From Anseranas semipalmata (Eukaryota; Chordata; Aves; Anseriformes; Anseranatidae), in assembly GCA_013399115.1 (NCBI GenBank), contig VXAA01005609.1, forward strand, positions 662,308 to 726,307: 64,000 bases of DNA, written 5' to 3'. Each line of letters opens with the position of its first letter. The first letter of the stretch is position 1. The notes below the pieces were generated by a model. That model was given only the letters and a program-made list of their open reading frames with translations, was not told the origin of the DNA and ran no database searches. Position numbers and translations under genes: made by a program. Shown here piece after piece: positions 23,666 through 36,207 of this stretch.

Positions 23666-26600
23666 CTGAAATAAGAGTGAAAGTGGAAAAAAAAAGGGGG
23701 AAACAGTAAAGACAGTAGAGTCCATGCTTCACTATTTTCTTTTCTAAAATCACTGGGGACAAAGACATGCGCTGGTAGCAGCATCCAATTACTAGATGGG
23801 GATGACAGCATTGTGAATAACAGTGGAGACACACAGAAGTTTTTAATAGGCCTCCCTGGAAAGTACCCCTCTTGCATCACATTGAGATGCTGATGGACTT
23901 TCCCATATACTGGTAAATGGAAAGGATGCAAAACATTTTAAAAATCAACAGGTCCAAGCATTCCCAGAGATCTGTCCAATAAAGTTTCTCACCAGCTGAT
24001 ATCCATTTTTGATAAGCCTGGAAATGTGGAGGAAATTCCAAGAGACCAGAAGGGTCAGAGCCTAAATGAGGGCTGTAGCAGGATTATCCCAAGTAACCAT
24101 GGGTTGCTTAGTCTGACAACCCCAGGGAAAATAAAGAGTTTTTGCCCTCAGCTTTTTCAACTTAAAGATACTCGAGCGTCCATCATTTTCCAGGGCCGGT
24201 CAGCATGTGGAAAGATGGCTAGTCAAACAGATCTCTTCGTTCTTTTCTTAGCATACAAGCATAAGAGAGAAACAGGACAGTAACAGACTCTCATAGCGCT
24301 GACCACATAGAAAGCAGTGTTCTGACAGGAGCCAGACCTTGAAGAGCAAACAGGTTAAAAAGCAGCAAAGGGATCTCAAAGCAGTAGTTATGAAAGGGGA
24401 AAATCATTACTAAGTGAGGGAGTTTCTAACAAAACTCTGTAGGGACAGGGTCAATACTCTTTTGTTTTCTCATCAAAGATGTAAAATCAAAAGCAGTGCT
24501 GATAATGCTGGCAGATGCCAACATCTGGTAGATCAGTAAGTGTCCGCAAGGATGAGACCATCAGAGCAGTGTGGATTCCACGCTTGTTTGGACAAAATGG
24601 GATTAAAATACAGTCAAACTGAAAGGTCAGATTCAGGGGAAAAGGAATGCAAGAACACTTCAAAGAGAGGAATGTCTTCTGGAAAGTCACAGACCCAAAG
24701 AATGGCTGCACAGAAACTCCCAGGACATTTGGTTGCAACAAGAGCTGATGCGTGTCTTGGATGGATAAACAGGAGCAAGGAAGTTTACTGCTTACTTATG
24801 CTTTGAGGTGTGAGAAAGAACCCTTTCAGAGAGAATCTAAAAAACTCCATCATTTTTGCTATTCAGAAAGATCCTTTGTAATGCAAAAGTACTTATGAAA
24901 ATGTTAACGTCATTACGTAGATTAGCCAGAGCCAGGGCTGCCCTATCTAGCCCAGACACTGATAGCGCTGGCATGAGAGCAGCATGTGGCCCAGCATGGG
25001 CTGCAACCCTCACCTCGGTCCCTGCGTGCTCAGCCACCTACTGCTTGCTAACCCCTGCGGCACTGCGGGCACCACGGTGCTCCCCGCTGCCCCACCTGCA
25101 CCACCAGCGCATGGGCAACCCGGGGCCGGAGAGTGATTTCTTGCAGGCTGATAAGGTATTTGGGATGAAACAGCTCTCATGAAGCAGAGGAAAAGCGGGA
25201 CCCAAAAATGGATGTGGCTGCCAGACACTTTAGAAATGAAACAGGATTTATTTTAAGCCAAGGTTGTGTAACCACTTGAAGAAACTGCAAAAAGTGGGGG
25301 ATCCTCCAGAAATAAGGAGACTTTCCAGAAAGTGTGATTCAGCCAAATCTTAGTCATTGGTTCAATACGCAGGTAACAGGAATGAGCAGGACTAACGCAC
25401 AGCCCTGGTCCTAATGCCAGAGCCCGAATTTCCACCTCCTCACCAAAGATACCGATCACTGTATCTGCGAGAGGCTGTGCCACTGGTTCACTTCACCCAG
25501 TCTCACAGGGCAGAAGTTTCAATCTTAATGATCGTGTTTAAATAGCTTGCCTATTTTCCTTAAAGTAAAACAGGAAATAAGACATTGTGAAACATTTGCA
25601 ATTATCATGTTAGAAACACGGGAGGCGAGAAGCGAAAGCAGCGTGGCACGAGGTGGGTTTGCAGGCAGCGGTGGGCAGCCACAGGCTGGCCCGTGGAGAT
25701 GTGGTTCCAATTCATGTGGGGCCCCCCCAGCACCCAAACCGCAATTGCTGCTCCAGAACAAGGCAGGAGGGTCCTTTTGCCCCACCTCTGGCCTCTGTAT
25801 AGCTCTGGGTGATGCAGCTGGGACGGGGGATTCTGCATGTAGGACCATCCATGCTGAACCAGTCCCATGGTTATCTTCAAGGACAGTAATACTTCTTTTT
25901 TGCTGAACCACACGGACTGAACAGAGAGGGGTTGCTCTGGGTCATGTTTACTTGGTGACCCTCAAGCATCACATACGTAATGGTCAGCATTTCTCCTCTT
26001 CCCAGTCTCTTGAGATCCTCTTTTCTAGGAGGTCACAATATTCTTGCTAAGCTACAAGAAGGCCATCAGGGAGAGCGGTGAAGCATGTGGTCCTCAGGGG
26101 AGGAGAGGGGCTTGGTGGGAATTCTCCTTCACAGAGCAGCCCCACAGCTGAAGAAGGTGATGTTCTATCTGTTTTCCAAGATGGCATTTTCCTAAGCCAA
26201 CAGTTGTTAGCACACGGGCACTCGGCTCACCGTTATCTGGAAAGACAGCACATTGCCCATGGTCAGCGTCATCAAAGTCAGCTGAACCACTTCCCTCGTT
26301 GCAGACAAGAGTCTGTGGAAGGATTCTCCAAGACATCCGGCCACGTTCCTCGCACAGGAACTCCCCCTTCTCCCAGCCGGAGGGCGCATGGGGAGGGCAC
26401 AGCAAGCTGCAGAGAAACTGAATCCAGGACGCCACGTATGAGCGCTCCCCGCCCGGCACGAGCCGGGCTCCCCAGGGACGCTGACCTCTGGGGTTGCAGC
26501 CAGGCAGTTGCACCAACAGCTCAAAGTGAGTGAGAATCGTGTGCAACCGAAAATCAGACCAGTCCTGTACCTGCCCGGGAGAGAAATCCCAGCAGCAGCA

Positions 26601-28690
26601 TGAGCACCAAAAGAGCCATGAGGAAACGTGTTTAACCCTCAGAAATGCCAGCATTTCTAGGCCAGTGGCACATGAGCAGGACAACGGCGCCCGTGACTCC
26701 ACCAGATGCTGCTGCCCGGTTCAGAGCGACGTGGGGCCATGCCGCTGGTCACCCCAGCTGAAGAGCAGAAAGTGACTCAGGAAGGGACGGGATGGGAGCA
26801 GCGTCTCCTTTAACCCTGGTCATGGCATTCCTGCTCCCTGGGGAGAATCGCAGAGCGAGTCACATCCTCTGTGTCACCCCACATCCTGCCCACGCTCCAG
26901 ACACGCAGGGAAACCACCACCCAGCACCGCTGGCCGCAGCCCTTGCCTCCGGGGCCCCTCCTCCCTGTCTGGGCATGGGACCGGCTGCAGCAGCCAGGAA
27001 CGGAGCTGGCGGAGCACAGGCACGGGGCACACACACATCTGGGCCCCTCTGCTGCCCACCGCACCCCGCTGGGGGGAAGCTCACATCCTTGAGCTGTGCC
27101 GAATGCCAGGCCTCTTGGTGGCTGTGCTGCTTGCTGGGGATGAAGGCTTGCTAACCCAGGACACGGCAGGGGACAACCCGCGGCAGCACGTGCCCCGCCA
27201 GCTCGCTGTCCGTGGGGTCACAGCCAGGGGAGGGCATGGCACATGGGAAGTCCTTCGGCAGTGCCAAGCTGGCACAACTCGCCAAAACCACCCCCCTGCC
27301 TGGCCACAGCCAGGATGAGTAGGCTGAACCCATCATCAAGCCAATTATCATAGATAAGCTTCAAAGAATAAGAACTCCTCTGGTCTCCACCGTGCTGAGG
27401 GAGGGCCCAGGGAAGCTGGGAAGACCCACGGCATCCCCACCTAACCCCAGACACCGACCGCATGGCTCAGCACGCTACCTGAATGCTGTGAGCACAGGAT
27501 GGGAGCCTGCTAAAGCAAGACTGACAACACTGGGGTTTAAGCTATCCATTGTGAGGGATGACATGCATCCCCTGGGACGATCTTGGCTTCTGCTGCAGCA
27601 GAAAGAGGTGGAGCAACTCCCTTCTGCTCAGGCGTTGCCCTCCCACCAAGAACCCCCCATGGAGAAGGAGGAAGAGTGGCCGGGGTGCAGCAAATGCCAA
27701 ACATTCCCGCTCCAGGGAAGCCACGTTCCCCGCTCCCGCCCCCACCGCCTTTCCTGCAAAGCGAGGTGTGAGGCTTTCCCACGCGTGCTCACCCTGGTTC
27801 TCCAGCCCTGGCCGCCTTGCTGCACCAGGGTTTAAGCCCGTGACTTACAGAAGATGTAAGACTCCTAGAGAGTCCTTGGCTTCGGGACTGCCCCCCAGAC
27901 CTACCCTGGAAATCCCCGTTTCTCCAGGTAATGGCAGAATCACGCCTCGACGAGTGGAGCTGGACAAAGCACAGAGCTGGGTGCTACTTGCAGACACACG
28001 CACCTCTGGGCATCCTCCCTCCTGTCGCCCATTTCCACCAGGCACCTGAGGCTCCTCGGTGGCTACCCCTGCTGCAAAAGGCCAGGAGGCTCCCCACGAC
28101 AGAGGGGTGGGCATAAAGGCTCATAAAGGGTGAAATGGTCCTTTGGGAAACCCTGGCCTCCATCTGATTAGATACAGGCAGCCCAGGCTGCCAGGAGCAG
28201 CAGGTTAATCAGTTAATGGTTGAAATGATCCCAGGCTATGCGCTGTGCTGGCCTTGGGGCAGCCCCCCCCTCCCCGTGCAGCCTGGGGGCAGCCGCTCCT
28301 TCCTTCCCAGATCTGGGAAAACATCTGTTCTGATAAGGCCAGCGCTTCCTGGGGGAGGGGGCCGCCCCGGCCCATTAGCTGCTCCATCACTGCTCTGCAG
28401 GGGCTGCAGTTGCCCCGCTGCACCCAGGGCAAGGCAGGGGCCAGACACTGGGTTTAATGGCCTGGAAACCAATGGGGGCTGGAGGGGGGGGTGTCTGATG
28501 CCCCCGGCCCCAAACACGAGGCTTTCAGAGTTCAGCCACAGACCTCAGGATGGTCCCATCACCCCACGGAGCCCCGGACACCCGCTGTCGCCCATGGGGC
28601 CAGCGCGGGCTGCACTGGGCCTTGCACCCACCCTCCCCTGGCAGGAGACGCCCCTCACAACCACAGGCAGCATCAGGCTGGGCTGGAAAC
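23666..28690 (-). other. Non-coding stretch, probably 5' intron of the MYO10-like gene
   Basis: GC content rises to the right toward the CpG island. Many overlapping open frames appear because of the GC bias, but none shows a recognisable domain. If the MYO10-like transcript starts in the CpG island, this is its first intron. Confidence 0.4.
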
Positions 28691-29990
28691 GTGGCGAGGA
28701 TAGAGGCAGAGAGAATTTGGGATGGCCCGGGGTGTGCAGGGCACCGGCCACGTGCCGTGAGGCTGCGCGCCGCTTTCCACCTCCGTGCGGCAGGAGGTGC
28801 GATGCCCCGTGGGCACCCGGGCAAGGAGCGCTGCGGGCACCCGTGGGACCGCAGCCCGCGTGTGACGGGTGCCAGCCTGGCCCCAGAGGAGCCCGCCGGC
28901 GTGAAGGTGACTGGGCAGCGGCACTGGCGAGGCAGAGGACGGAGGCGGGCGCACCCTTCCCGATTCCTCGCCGGCTCGGCTCTGGCCCCGTGCCACGCGC
29001 GGCGAGCTGAGCCGTGACATGCACACGCAGGCAGGAGCAGGCTCCGGACCCTTAAGTCGCTCCGGGGGATTAAAGCAGCATGCGAGCGTCTCTGGGCAGC
29101 CATGACTATCATGCGACAAATCCTCTCCTCCCGCAAGGAGCCCTCAGCACGGATCGCTGGAACCGAGCATCGCTTGGGCTCGGGCTCCCGTGCCACAGCC
29201 GGCCCCGCACTCGCGGGCTCCCAGGTGCCACGCCGGGCCCAGGCAGCGCCTGGGACCCCCACACGAGCGCTCGAGAAAAAGTGAAACTTGGGCTCCCCCG
29301 GTGCGGGCGGCGCTGCCCGGGCGCGGGGCGCGGGGCGCGGGTGNNNNNNNNNNNNNNNNNNNNNNNNNNNNNNNNNNNNNNNNNNNNNNNNNNNNNNNNN
29401 NNNNNNNNNNNNNNNNNNNNNNNNNNNNNNNNNNNNNNNNNNNNNNNNNNNNNNNNNNNNNNNNNNNNNNNNNNNNNNNNNNNNNNNNNNNNNNNNNNNN
29501 NNNNNNNNNNNNNNNNNNNNNNNNNNNNNNNNNNNNNNNNNNNNNNNNNNNNNNNNNNNNNNNNNNNNNNNNNNNNNNNNNNNNNNNNNNNNNNNNNNNN
29601 NNNNNNNNNNNNNNNNNNNNNNNNNNNNNNNNNNNNNNNNNNNNNNNNNNNNNNNNNNNNNNNNNNNNNNNNNNNNNNNNNNNNNNNNNNNNNNNNNNNN
29701 NNNNNNNNNNNNNNNNNNNNNNNNNNNNNNNNNNNNNNNNNNNNNNNNNNNNNNNNNNNNNNNNNNNNNNNNNNNNNNNNNNNNNNNNNNNNNNNNNNNN
29801 NNNNNNNNNNNNNNNNNNNNNNNNNNNNNNNNNNNNNNNNNNNNNNNNNNNNNNNNNNNNNNNNNNNAACAGCCCGCACGGAGCGGGGGACCGGGCGGGG
29901 TTTGTCCGGAAAGCGCGGGCAGAGCGCAGCCCGGTGGTACCCGCGCTGGGGAAGGGGTGGCGGTGGGGTGCGGGCATGTGCCTTGCAGTG
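28690..29990. promoter_or_regulatory. CpG island, probable promoter region, interrupted by a gap
   Basis: CpG dinucleotides are dense from about 28690 up to the N run and again from 29868 to about 29990. Such islands mark vertebrate promoters. The nearest plausible user is the minus-strand MYO10-like gene, whose 5' end is otherwise unaccounted for. The gap may hide its first exon. Confidence 0.55.
29344..29867. other. Assembly gap (524 N)
   Basis: The sequence is unresolved. It sits inside very GC-rich DNA with a short GGGGCGC-type repetition immediately to its left, a common cause of sequencing drop-out in birds. Long reading frames spanning it are artefacts. Confidence 0.99.
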
Positions 29991-29999
29991 GGAAGAAGT

Positions 30000-32900
30000 T
30001 ATTTCTTTATTCTGAAAGAAGGAAGGACATCTGACTGCGGAGGGGAACAACACTTCTTTCCTTTTTTTTATTTATATATTTGTTTTTTCCCTGGTTAACT
30101 ACTTAAAAGACAGAGGGGGTTCTGGGGGAGGTGGCAGTATCTTGTCCAGCCTCTGCCACAAGACAGAGTCACACCCAGGCCACCACAACAGACGCCTGTC
30201 CAACCTGTGAAGACCACCCCACCACCCCATTCCTCCTTCACTGTCCAGACCTTTTGGTAAGGTTTCCTGATATGTGAGCCGCTGTCAGCATGTCCTTCCA
30301 CTTTGACACCAAATCACTGAGAGTCATCCTGGGCACGACTACTGCTGGATTAGCTTAATCTACACCACTTTCCCTGTCTTATGAACACATCATGCAAGAC
30401 AGTGCCAGAAGCCTAACTGCAGTCCTTATCTCACATCTCATACCCCTATCCGCAAGGCCAATTACCCAGTTAGCACAGGGGATTAGATCAACTGCATGCT
30501 GACTTGTCCTTGGCAGTCCCCTCGCAGCCCCGCGCTGGTCATCGTGCTGTCGCTGCCACAGCCAGCCTTCCCCCTGCCGGAGGGCAGCTCCTCCGCCGGT
30601 GCTGCTGCTCCCGCAGGCAATGCTGGACGGACGGCCTCTCCCTTCCGGGTCGTCACTGGGGAGCTGGGGGGCTCCTCACAGCCATGGCAAAGGTGAGGAG
30701 CTCACACGTCCTTTACCTCTTCTGCCTACCTGCCAAGGGTGTCCACCCGCGTCTCCAGCACCAGAAGTCCCCTCTCGGACTGCTCCAGCAGAGAGGCTTT
30801 GGCCATGGTTCCTGTCACCCAGGGGTGAGTTGCCCATCAGGTATGAGCCTCACGGCTGCATGCCAAGGGAGATCAGACAGCAAAGCGGCAACCCCTTCCC
30901 TGGCAGACACAGCAAGAAACCCAAGTGCACTCAGTACAGACTCGGGGACCTTCCCTTTGTCTCTCCGGTCAGGCTCCTTATGAACTCCCTTTCTCTTTCC
31001 CATTTGTCAGCTTGCAGAGGGTGTGCAAGGCTGTGCTTCCCAAAATGACCTGGTCCTCAGAATGAAGTAGCTTTCCAAACCATCCAGGCAATAAACATCA
31101 GATCCTCCAAAGGCGGCAGCAGTGACTGATGCTGCGAGCCCGGTGTTTCATCCGCCCGGTGGGAAAGGTGGCAAGAATCTTGATGAGAAACTTACGCCTG
31201 ATATTCGCCCTTTTCAGTTACGGGATTAAATCGTTAGCCCTACATCCGTGCAGCCCACCCGGGACATCTGAACAACCTCCTAACTCTCCCTGGTGCTGCT
31301 CCCTGGGGAGCGGCGGACGCGGCCATCTGCTCGCAGAGCTTCGATAAGCGGCCACGTGCCAACCTGCCATCGCCGGACCCCAGCCACCTCCGGCCCCACG
31401 GCCCACACAGGGCGGCACGGGGCGAGTGCGGGCCCCTCTGCAGCCGCCGCGGCCTGGCGGAAGGCGCAGGCCTGCGGAGCTGCGGCGGCAGAGCCCTGCA
31501 CCCAGCCACGGAGGCAGCAGACAGTGAGTCAGCTTCCTGCTGGGCTCCGCGCACGGAGGGGAGCTCGCGGGAGGCTGGCAGGAACAAGCGGAGGCAGGAA
31601 TTCCTCCTGGACACCAGACAATATCCCAGTTTCCTCTGCCACGGGTCTGGCACACGGCTGAGGATGGGCAGGCAGCGAGCATCTGCCAGGCTTGCTCTCT
31701 CCTATGGGCTGTGACACCACGGCCGCGGGTGCCACCTCCCTGGTGGCTTCGCGGAGTTGTGCTGGCACGGTCGTGCATCGTCACCATCACAGGGGGCTGC
31801 TTTGTCAGGGGATCCCCCATTGCCAAAAACCCAGGAGAGGCTTCTCCAAAGGGGGAGGACCACTGAGAAGCAGCAGCCAAAAATCAAGCTTGTCCCCTTG
31901 CATGAAGGGGACACAGAGCAGGGCACACACTGTCCTCGCAGCCCTGGCCTCCTTCCCACTCCGCTTTCACAATAATTTGAAAAACAACTTAAAAGATGAC
32001 TCCTGCAAACAGCAGTTCCCTCCTCCATCTCCCCGCTGCTCACAAGCCAGCCCTGTCCCCGGCAAGGTGAGGATGGTGGCGGTCAAAGCCTCACCAAAGC
32101 TCTCGCTGCCTGGGGCTGCGCTGGGGCTCTGCAGCAGGAATTAGCCCAGGCTCCCTGGGGACAGGATCATGTTTGTGCCAGATGTGTCCCTGCTCCAGAG
32201 GAATGTGATTAAGGCCACCTGGAGAGGCTTTCACAGAGCGACATCAAGCACTGCGGCACCTGCTCCTCCTGAGAGCGCGAGTGTGAGCACAGCAGCGGGA
32301 GATGTGCCCCCTTGCAAAGGGGGCAGCTCAGGGTGGGGGTCCTCTATCTTTCCTGGGCACCCGTCTCACTGCAGCCACTGGCAGCAGCGCGCCCATCTCT
32401 GCCTTTGCGTACAGCAGGGCTCAGGACCAGCGTGGCTGCAGCCTTGCTTGGTTTGACTGCAGGGGGGAAAACTTCTCATCCTGCCCGGGCACGGGAGTGC
32501 CTTCCAGTGCTGCCCCTTCTCCACAGGTGAGAAACACAGGATGCCTTCTTCATTTTCAGCCTGAGCACAACTTGCATCCCCGAGAAACTCCACGGGGCCA
32601 GCATTAGTGGTGACTCCTCTGGTCCCACCTGCGCTTGGTTGTGCTGGACAGACCAAATTCATAAGCAGGTGTCTCCAGCTTTGCCCGCAGATAGGGATCC
32701 TGCCCTTCCCACGCTTGCCCTGGCTGAGGGTCCCTGCCACGGCTCCCGTCATGCTGGTGCAGGTTTGCTTGAGGCCAAAGCATATTCGCATGTGGCTTTT
32801 ACAGCTGGGTCATGAGAAATGCATTCCTGGCGGCGAGATCATCGAATAAGGGAGCTGAGCTGCACAAGGCTTTAATTACAGTAGGAACATGCAGGGATGA

Positions 32901-34738
32901 GGCCAGCCAAGCACATCCACCTAATTTCCTCTCCTATTAAGCCTGCCCTGCTTTTGTTTGACCCAGACCAAGCCCTGCTGTTAATGGTGTGTTGCTGCGG
33001 AGGTCACAGATGGCTCTGTTACAAGCAGCCTCACGGATTCTGCTTAACTGCGCGTGTGAGCAGGGCTTTGCTCGCAGATACCGTTACTGCGGGATTCGTG
33101 CTTTAGAAAGTGTGTCAGCCAGCTGCGGTGCAGTCGTTTCGCAGGCGAGGCCGTCCTACCAGGCACGAGCAGCTCTCTGTCTTTGTCTCCGACTGCACAA
33201 TGAACCCAGGCGAGCAAGCAGGGAGGTTACGCGGTGTCGTGTCATTACCCCTGGCAGCCGCCGAGGTCTGCTGGCCGGGCGCTGGTAGCCTACGCTCAGG
33301 ACATTTCCTCTTCCTGATCTCTCTTGTGCAGCTTCAGCCTGCAAAATCATTTCTGATCCCCCCCCTGCACTGCCCTGGTGCACCGGCTCCATCCTCCTCC
33401 TGGCAGGGACGAGAGCCTGCCATGGGCCCCCCTTGGCCAAGGGGCTGGAGGTGGCAGTGTCCCCCCCTGCAGCTCCGGGGCCATGCCCGCGGGATGGCAG
33501 CAGCTCTGGGGAAGGCTGGGGACAGGTCGGAGCCTGCGTTCCCATGGGGAGGCAGGTTTGTGTCCCTGCCCAGGAGGGCAGGCGCCTCCCAGCTCAGCCC
33601 TTTCTCCTCTCCCCGGAGCCTCTCCTGGGGCTGGTGAGTCCATTTTTTTGGTGGGTGGAGGGCAGAAAGGGGGCAGAGCGGGGGCTGGCACCGTGGCAGG
33701 GATGTGCAGGGTCCAAATGAAGTGTGATACGCTTTTTGTGATTTTCTCAATTTACATTTATGAAGTTTGAGGGACTGGAAAGCAGACACCACAGCCCAGG
33801 CAAGGACTTACGGAGGTACAGGGGGAAGGGGAAACTTCTGCAGTGGCATTGGCTCACAGCTTTACCGTGGGGCTGGTCTTGGCCAGCAATTTTCTTAACT
33901 TCCCAACAGCACAGCCATGTGATGGTGCCAATGTTATCTCCTAACAGAGATGTGCCGGCCCCTCCTGGCTGCAGAGAGTAAAAATAGCTGGAGAAGATAG
34001 CTTGAGCATACTTGAACCCAGGTGGCAGAAACAGAAACCCAAATAGTTTGCCCAAACACATTATTTAAAATAATACAAGGGATAATTTGGGGAACGGACT
34101 TCCCGTTTTTAGGATTTCTGCACACAGACAAGGGTGCCTGCTGACTTCTGTAAAGATAAACCTCTCAGATAGCAGAGGAGGGAGAAGCTGCCGGTCAGAG
34201 TGCAGTCCTGGTCCTGCAGGACCGAGCCCTTCCCAGGGAGCAGGGCACTTGCACCATCCCACAGCATCCCCCAGGGCCGGGCTGGGGCAGCCTCTCGGCT
34301 CCTCTCCCCTCACTATGCAGGCATTTGGCGGTCTGGCAAAATAACCCTCCCTGATTATGGCAGCACCCAGCAGCCTCCTCCTCCAGTCCTGCGAAAGTGA
34401 CTCCCCCCAGCTCACCCCTTGCAGCTCCCGTGCATCATCCCACCCAGCCCATCCCCATNATCCCCCCCCTCCCCACCCACCCGCTGTCTCCTCTCCAGCA
34501 GAGCAACCAGGACCCACTTCTCCAAGCTGGCCAGACCTCACAGCCTTAAAGAAGCCCTCCGGCCTCCCAGTACTGTCTGTTGGCTGAGCCAACACGCGTG
34601 ACCCAAACCAGAGCCCCTGGAGCAATCCTGCCTGCAGCAGCCTGCACACTGCACCCAGGCGTGGTGCTGCTCCCAGCACATCCGTGGGGCTCAGGACCGC
34701 GCAGGTGAGCTCCGATCCTGGCTGCCTCCCCTCCGCCA
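30000..34738. other. Intergenic stretch with CpG-rich clusters
   Basis: Apart from the LINE fragment, no exon was recognised. CpG-richer clusters lie at about 31100-31560 and 33000-33300 and could be regulatory or untranslated first exons of the plus-strand gene. A single undetermined base is at 34459. A strong donor-like CAG|GTGAGC lies at 34701-34710, just before the coding start. Confidence 0.5.
30330..30480 (-). repeat. CR1-type LINE fragment (reverse transcriptase part)
   Basis: The plus-strand text resembles the antisense of CR1-clade reverse transcriptase. On the minus strand a short piece reads TVLHDVFIRQ, like the TVPHDVLI motif of these elements. It is degraded and without open coding capacity. 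Confidence 0.6.
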
Positions 34739-35758
34739 ATGAGGCCACCCATGGAGGCTCTCTACCCTGTCCTCGAGGGCGAGATTGACACCTTCGTGGG
34801 GCACGTGCGGCAGTGCCAGCAGGGCTTCAACCTGCGCACCCTGTACGACGTGCTGCTGCTGGTGCTGCCGCGGAGTCCCTCGGGGCAGGTAGAGAGCTGG
34901 AAGCACCTGGAGAGGCTCGCCGAGCACTGGCCCGGTTCAGCGAGCCCTGACGTAGCCGGCTACGTGGGCTGGCTGGCCTCCTACCTGCAGCACCTGCGGG
35001 CGCTGAAGGAGAGGTTTGACGCCAGGGTGGTGTTCCCGCTGTGCGAGAACTTGTACGTGCATGAGGAGCCGGCCCCCCCAGCCTCCATCCCACGCCTGGC
35101 CACGCGCCTCTTCGCCCACCGCCGAAACTGGGCACTGCTGCTGCGGGGGGGGCCGCTCCAGGAGCGGGTCTTCAGCCCCCGCAGCCTGCGCGACCTGCAC
35201 GGCTTTGCCAACGCAGGGCCCGTCGCGCAGGTCTTGAGGTTGGTGCCCGACATCTTTCACCAGAGCTTGGCCACGGCGGAGCTCGCCCGGCAGTGGGTCC
35301 GTCTCCACCAACGCAGGTATGGCCTCTCCCTGCCACTGCCACTGGCCCCAGGCTCCGTGCAGCCCCCGCCTTGTGGCAGGACCCCCCGGCCGCCCAGCTC
35401 TCCTGGACCACCGCGGGTTTTGGGAACAGGGAGCGGTGCCAGGGTGCTGCGAGCCCAGTTGCAGGAGAGCCGTGAGGAGCTGCTGGCCCTGCTGCCCCGC
35501 GCGGAGCGGGCGGCTGCCCTGCGTGCCCAGATCCGCAGCATCACCGGGCGCATCCGCGCCCTGCGCCTGCAGCAGCAGTGTAAGGGGATGGGGCTGGAGC
35601 CCCGGGATGTGGGACCTGGGGGCTGCCCACGCCAAGGTGCCCTGGTGGGGGAGCTGCAGAAGCGCCTGGAGCTGGAGGAGTACCACCGCAGCATCCTGGA
35701 GGCCGACTGGCTGCTGGAGCTGGAGGTCAGGCCCATCCTCGTCCGGAGGATCGATGCG
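34739..35758 (+). CDS. Unknown coiled-coil gene, exon with start codon
   Basis: This exon gives 340 codons, ending RRIDA at the GTAAGC donor. A donor-like AG|GTATGG at 35317 and an acceptor CCCAG at 35397 would remove an 81-nt Pro-rich segment in frame (27 codons), so a shorter form of 372 residues is possible. Confidence 0.75.
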
Positions 35759-36207
35759 GTAAGCAATGCGGGCTGACCCTGTGTGCACTCTCTGCCCTGC
35801 GTCCCGGGGGGAGAGCAGGGGCACTGCCGTGTGCAGGGGCCTGGGGAGGTGCACAGAACACAGGACATCCATCCGGGGGGAGGAAGGACCTCTGCGGAGC
35901 TGAGGAGGGCAGTGGGGAGCATGGTGGAGCAGCCTGCAGGCAGAGTTCATGAATGCTGCTGGCCAGGCTGCATCTGACCACGCTGCACGTGCAGGAGCTG
36001 GTCACTCATACTCCCCCTCTTCTGCAGGTTCAGCAGCACTGCTGGGACCTGGAGAGGATGCTGCAGGGCCAGGCGCTGGCTGTCCCACAGCAGGACCAGC
36101 CCAGGAGCAGGACAGCCACCACCCCTGCGCCAGGGCGGGCTCAGCCCTTTGCCATGTGCCCCATGCCAGCGGCCAAACCCAGCCCCAGGAGCAACCAGCA
36201 ACCCTGA
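34739..36207 (+). CDS. Uncharacterised coiled-coil-rich protein, 399 aa, two exons
   Basis: Join 34739-35758 and 36028-36207, phase 0 at the GTAAGC donor and the CTGCAG acceptor. An in-frame TGA at 34706 limits the start; ATG at 34751 (MEALYPVLEG, G at +4) is an alternative. The N-terminal 190 residues look globular and alpha-helical (LYDVLLLVLPRS, YVGWLASYLQHLRALKERFD, LLRGGPLQERVF, ARQWVRLHQRR). A Pro-rich linker follows (about residues 195-235), then helical, coiled-coil-like stretches rich in L, E, R and Q (LQESREELLALLPRAE; ELQKRLELEEYHRSILEADW), and a Pro/Ser-rich tail. No signal peptide or membrane segment is seen. I do not recognise the family. It converges on SLC4A3. Confidence 0.75.
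36028..36207 (+). CDS. Unknown coiled-coil gene, last exon
   Basis: It begins VQQHCWDLERMLQGQ, directly continuing the helix that ends the previous exon, and stops at TGA 36205-36207 after a Pro/Ser/Gln-rich tail. The acceptor is CTTCTGCAG. Confidence 0.75.
   Translation, partial: VQQHCWDLERMLQGQALAVPQQDQPRSRTATTPAPGRAQPFAMCPMPAAKPSPRSNQQP

Noticed and set aside
28216..29262. Overlapping frames of 150-264 codons near the CpG island
   Set aside because: Sense and antisense frames overlap with Arg/Pro/Gly/Ala-rich translations typical of GC-rich non-coding DNA.
29080..30098. Long open frames of about 250-310 codons on both strands
   Set aside because: They consist mostly of untranslated N bases from the gap and exist on several frames at once.
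30684..30700. ATG GCA AAG|GTGAGG as a possible plus-strand first exon
   Set aside because: Phase 0 donor, but no acceptor or downstream coding exon of matching content was found.
31218..31880. 220-codon minus-strand frame
   Set aside because: Low-complexity Arg/Pro/Ser/Gly-rich product, antisense frames equally open, no family similarity.
34937..35950. 337-codon minus-strand frame opposite the unknown plus-strand gene
   Set aside because: It is the antisense shadow of the plus-strand exon, which alone has matched splice sites, an upstream stop and helical protein character.
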